From contig NZ_FOGH01000003.1 in the NCBI RefSeq assembly GCF_900111165.1, forward strand, positions 1-64,000: DNA of 64,000 bases, given 5' to 3'. Below, piece by piece: positions 62,359-64,000 of the stretch. The DNA comes from Nitrosomonas sp. Nm51. Its GTDB lineage: Bacteria; Pseudomonadota; Gammaproteobacteria; Burkholderiales; Nitrosomonadaceae. The notes under the pieces are model-generated. The model saw only the letters and a list, made by a program, of their open reading frames with translations. It ran no database searches and had not been told where the DNA came from. A program made the translations under genes and the position numbers. Positions within the stretch are counted from its first letter, which is position 1, and every line of letters begins with the position of its first letter.

Positions 62359-62448
62359 AAATTCGACAAAAACATTACAGGTACTATCGTTACTTCGTAT
62401 ATCACAAAATGATACCGGTCATTTTCAATCTCAATGGACTATAATTAT

Positions 62449-62592
62449 ATGAAGAAATTAGCACTTGTTTTTGTTTTGCTGTCTGCATTTCTGTTTATGG
62501 CATGTTCTCCATCAGCTCCGGATTCACCTAACCCGGACAGCTATGGACAGACCATACAGCCTGACCATAATGTACCAGCAGAACATCAATAA
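62449..62592 (+). CDS. Tiny lipoprotein with DSYG motif (copy B)
   Basis: 47 residues: signal MKKLALVFVLLSAFLFMAC with lipobox FMAC (Cys19), then SPSAPDSPNPDSYGQT and a polar tail (VPAEHQ). It is paralogous to the 49-residue lipoprotein at 44239-44388. The ribosome site is weak. An FNR-like box lies 90 bp upstream. Function unknown; a membrane-anchored periplasmic peptide is predicted. Confidence 0.7.
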   Translation: MKKLALVFVLLSAFLFMACSPSAPDSPNPDSYGQTIQPDHNVPAEHQ

Positions 62593-62796
62593 AAACGAAA
62601 ATCGGCAGACTGAAAGTATCGTTAACAAGCGTCGTTAGCGCGCTGTTAGCCTGCTTTCAGCAGCCTTTCTGAAAGGCCACTTCACAACCCAAACCAAACC
62701 ATTATTCAACGAACACTACGGATAAACGCTTTTTTCTGCGTTGTTTGTAAGTTCCTCAATCCTGCTTTCAATCGGATTCTCGCAGCAAACCATTTG

Positions 62797-63306
62797 ATGA
62801 TTAACATCCTGCCACTGACAAAAACAGACCCTGCTTCAGTTTCTTTACTGGCCAGAGAAATTTGGTTCAGACATTACCGCGACATGCTGTCGAACGCACA
62901 GATCCACTATATGCTGGCGCAACGTTATTGCCCAGTGCTGATTCAATCTCAACTGACTGAAGAAAATATCTGGTGGAAGAAACTGGTTAAAGACGGAACA
63001 ACCATCGGCTTTTCATGTTGCATGCGCACAAGCATGCAACATGTAATGAAAATCGATAAATTGTATATACATCATGGCCATCACCGCAAAGGTTATGGCA
63101 AAATGCTGGTTGATGACGCCGTTAAGACAATGCACTGTGCCGACTGCACCGCATTAATTCTGACTGTCAACAAACAGAATTACACTGCCATTCAGGCTTA
63201 CCGGCATTATGGATTTGAGATCACCGGGGACAGTGTCGTCGATATCGGTGGCGGTTTTGTTATGAATGATTACCTGATGTCGATAACACCTCGCGTTTCA
63301 ATTTGA
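62797..63306 (+). CDS. GNAT family N-acetyltransferase
   Basis: 169 residues. Acetyl-CoA-binding motif A is IDKLYIHHGHHRKGYGKMLV (R/Q-x-x-G-x-G as HRKGYG), and motif B TVNKQNYTAIQAYRHYGFEI. Substrate unknown. The ATG at 62797 follows an in-frame TTG at 62794. It lies 15 bp before dapF and is probably co-transcribed with it. Confidence 0.88.
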   Translation: MINILPLTKTDPASVSLLAREIWFRHYRDMLSNAQIHYMLAQRYCPVLIQSQLTEENIWWKKLVKDGTTIGFSCCMRTSMQHVMKIDKLYIHHGHHRKGYGKMLVDDAVKTMHCADCTALILTVNKQNYTAIQAYRHYGFEITGDSVVDIGGGFVMNDYLMSITPRVSI

Positions 63307-63321
63307 ACCATTTCATTTTAG

Positions 63322-64000
63322 ATGAATATTAAATTCACCAAGATGCACGGCCTCGGCAATGACTTTGTTGTTATCGACTGCATCAACCAGAACGTTTCAT
63401 TGAGTCAAAAACAAATACGGTTTATTGCTGACCGTCATTTTGGCATCGGTTGCGATCAGGTTCTGCTTGTGGAGAAGGCAACCGGTGGCGCCGACTTTTT
63501 TTACCGGATTTTTAATGCCGACGGTGGTGAAGTGGAGCAGTGCGGCAACGGTGCGCGATGTTTTGTTCGCTTTGTACACGACCGTGGTCTGACACAAAAA
63601 AACCCGGTCAAGGTCAAAACGCTTGGCGGTGAAATCACGCCGGTATTGCAAAAAAATGGTGACGTCACGGTGAATATGGGTACCCCGCGGTTTGCGCCAG
63701 AACAGATTCCCTTCATCGCTGATAAACAGGCCGTAACTTATTTACTTGATGTAGAAGGAAAGACTGTTAAAATTAGCGTGTTGTCAATAGGCAATCCGCA
63801 TGCGGTACGGATTGTTGAAAACATTGAAACAGCGCCGGTAAGCAACGAAGGCGCATTCATCGAAACACACCCGCGTTTTCCCAAACGGGTCAATGTCGGT
63901 TACATGCAGATTCAGAACCGTCAGCATATCCTGTTACGGGTATTTGAGCGGGGTGCGGGAGAAACACTGGCCTGCGGCACAGGCGCCTGTGCCGCAGTGG
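63322..64000 (+). CDS. dapF: Diaminopimelate epimerase (3' end outside window)
   Basis: 226 codons present from ATG 63322 to the window end. [16 protein letters not shown] at the start, the first catalytic Cys in [10 protein letters not shown] and the second in [14 protein letters not shown], which closes the window. It converts LL- to meso-diaminopimelate for lysine and peptidoglycan synthesis. About 50 residues at the C-terminus are missing because the sequence ends. Confidence 0.96.
   Translation, partial: MNIKFTKMHGLGNDFVVIDCINQNVSLSQKQIRFIADRHFGIGCDQVLLVEKATGGADFFYRIFNADGGEVEQCGNGARCFVRFVHDRGLTQKNPVKVKTLGGEITPVLQKNGDVTVNMGTPRFAPEQIPFIADKQAVTYLLDVEGKTVKISVLSIGNPHAVRIVENIETAPVSNEGAFIETHPRFPKRVNVGYMQIQNRQHILLRVFERGAGETLACGTGACAAV

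Noticed and set aside
1-64000. CRISPR arrays
   Set aside because: No series of regularly spaced short direct repeats was seen; the tandem similarity at 12891-13913 is due to csoS1 gene copies.

Overview
The window is chromosomal DNA from an ammonia-oxidising betaproteobacterium of the Nitrosomonas type. The key markers are a nitrosocyanin gene (41537-41956), a red copper protein known only from ammonia oxidisers; a complete alpha-carboxysome operon with form IA RuBisCO (7313-20977); an exosortase A (XrtA/EpsI) exopolysaccharide locus (280-6240); and the typical order of betaproteobacterial housekeeping genes (gmk-rpoZ-spoT, argS-SPOR-dsbA, rnr-rlmB).

Layout. 1-444: the 3' end of an IS630-family transposase sits against the last ~55 codons of an outer-membrane barrel gene of the XrtA locus. 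457-6240 (+): XrtA-associated ATPase, polysaccharide deacetylase, FemAB-like protein, exosortase A fused to EpsI, and a glycosyltransferase. 6393-20977 (-): cbbL, cbbS, csoS2, csoSCA, csoS4A, csoS4B, three csoS1 genes, a ferritin-like gene, acRAF, mcdA, mcdB, cbbQ, cbbO, csoS1D, then a cytoplasmic trypsin-like protease. 21000-26870: a putative operator, a degenerate group II intron lacking its reverse transcriptase, a secreted Kelch protein, hemF, aroC, tRNA-Arg(ACG) and several palindromic repeats. 26872-43763: core genes (epsC-type cysE, mtfA, spoT, rpoZ, gmk, an HDOD/GAF protein, msrA, dsbA, a SPOR protein, argS, rlmB, rnr, tRNA-Leu(CAG), nitrosocyanin, pyk) with a MITE-like element at 37446-37720.

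43764-54546 is an accessory island: a 49-residue lipoprotein, remnants of a sulfotransferase, a glycosyltransferase / sulfotransferase / glycosyltransferase cassette with a poly-C frameshift, a TPR protein, a wrecked IS transposase, and a 1291-residue orphan protein. That protein has the N-terminal sequence style of contractile-injection-system / polymorphic-toxin cargo, and its C-terminus carries the signature residues of a PLP-dependent cystathionine gamma-synthase-like fold. I consider it the most interesting object in the window. 54578-64000: an SPFH (slipin)/NfeD pair, a Nudix ADP-ribose hydrolase, a response regulator-EAL protein, a second MITE-like element, a DevBCA-type ABC exporter, a second tiny lipoprotein paralogous to the first and preceded by an FNR-type box, a GNAT acetyltransferase and the start of dapF, cut by the window end.

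All function calls come from reading protein motifs by eye; no database search was possible. Coordinates of repeats and intron borders are approximate to a few bases.
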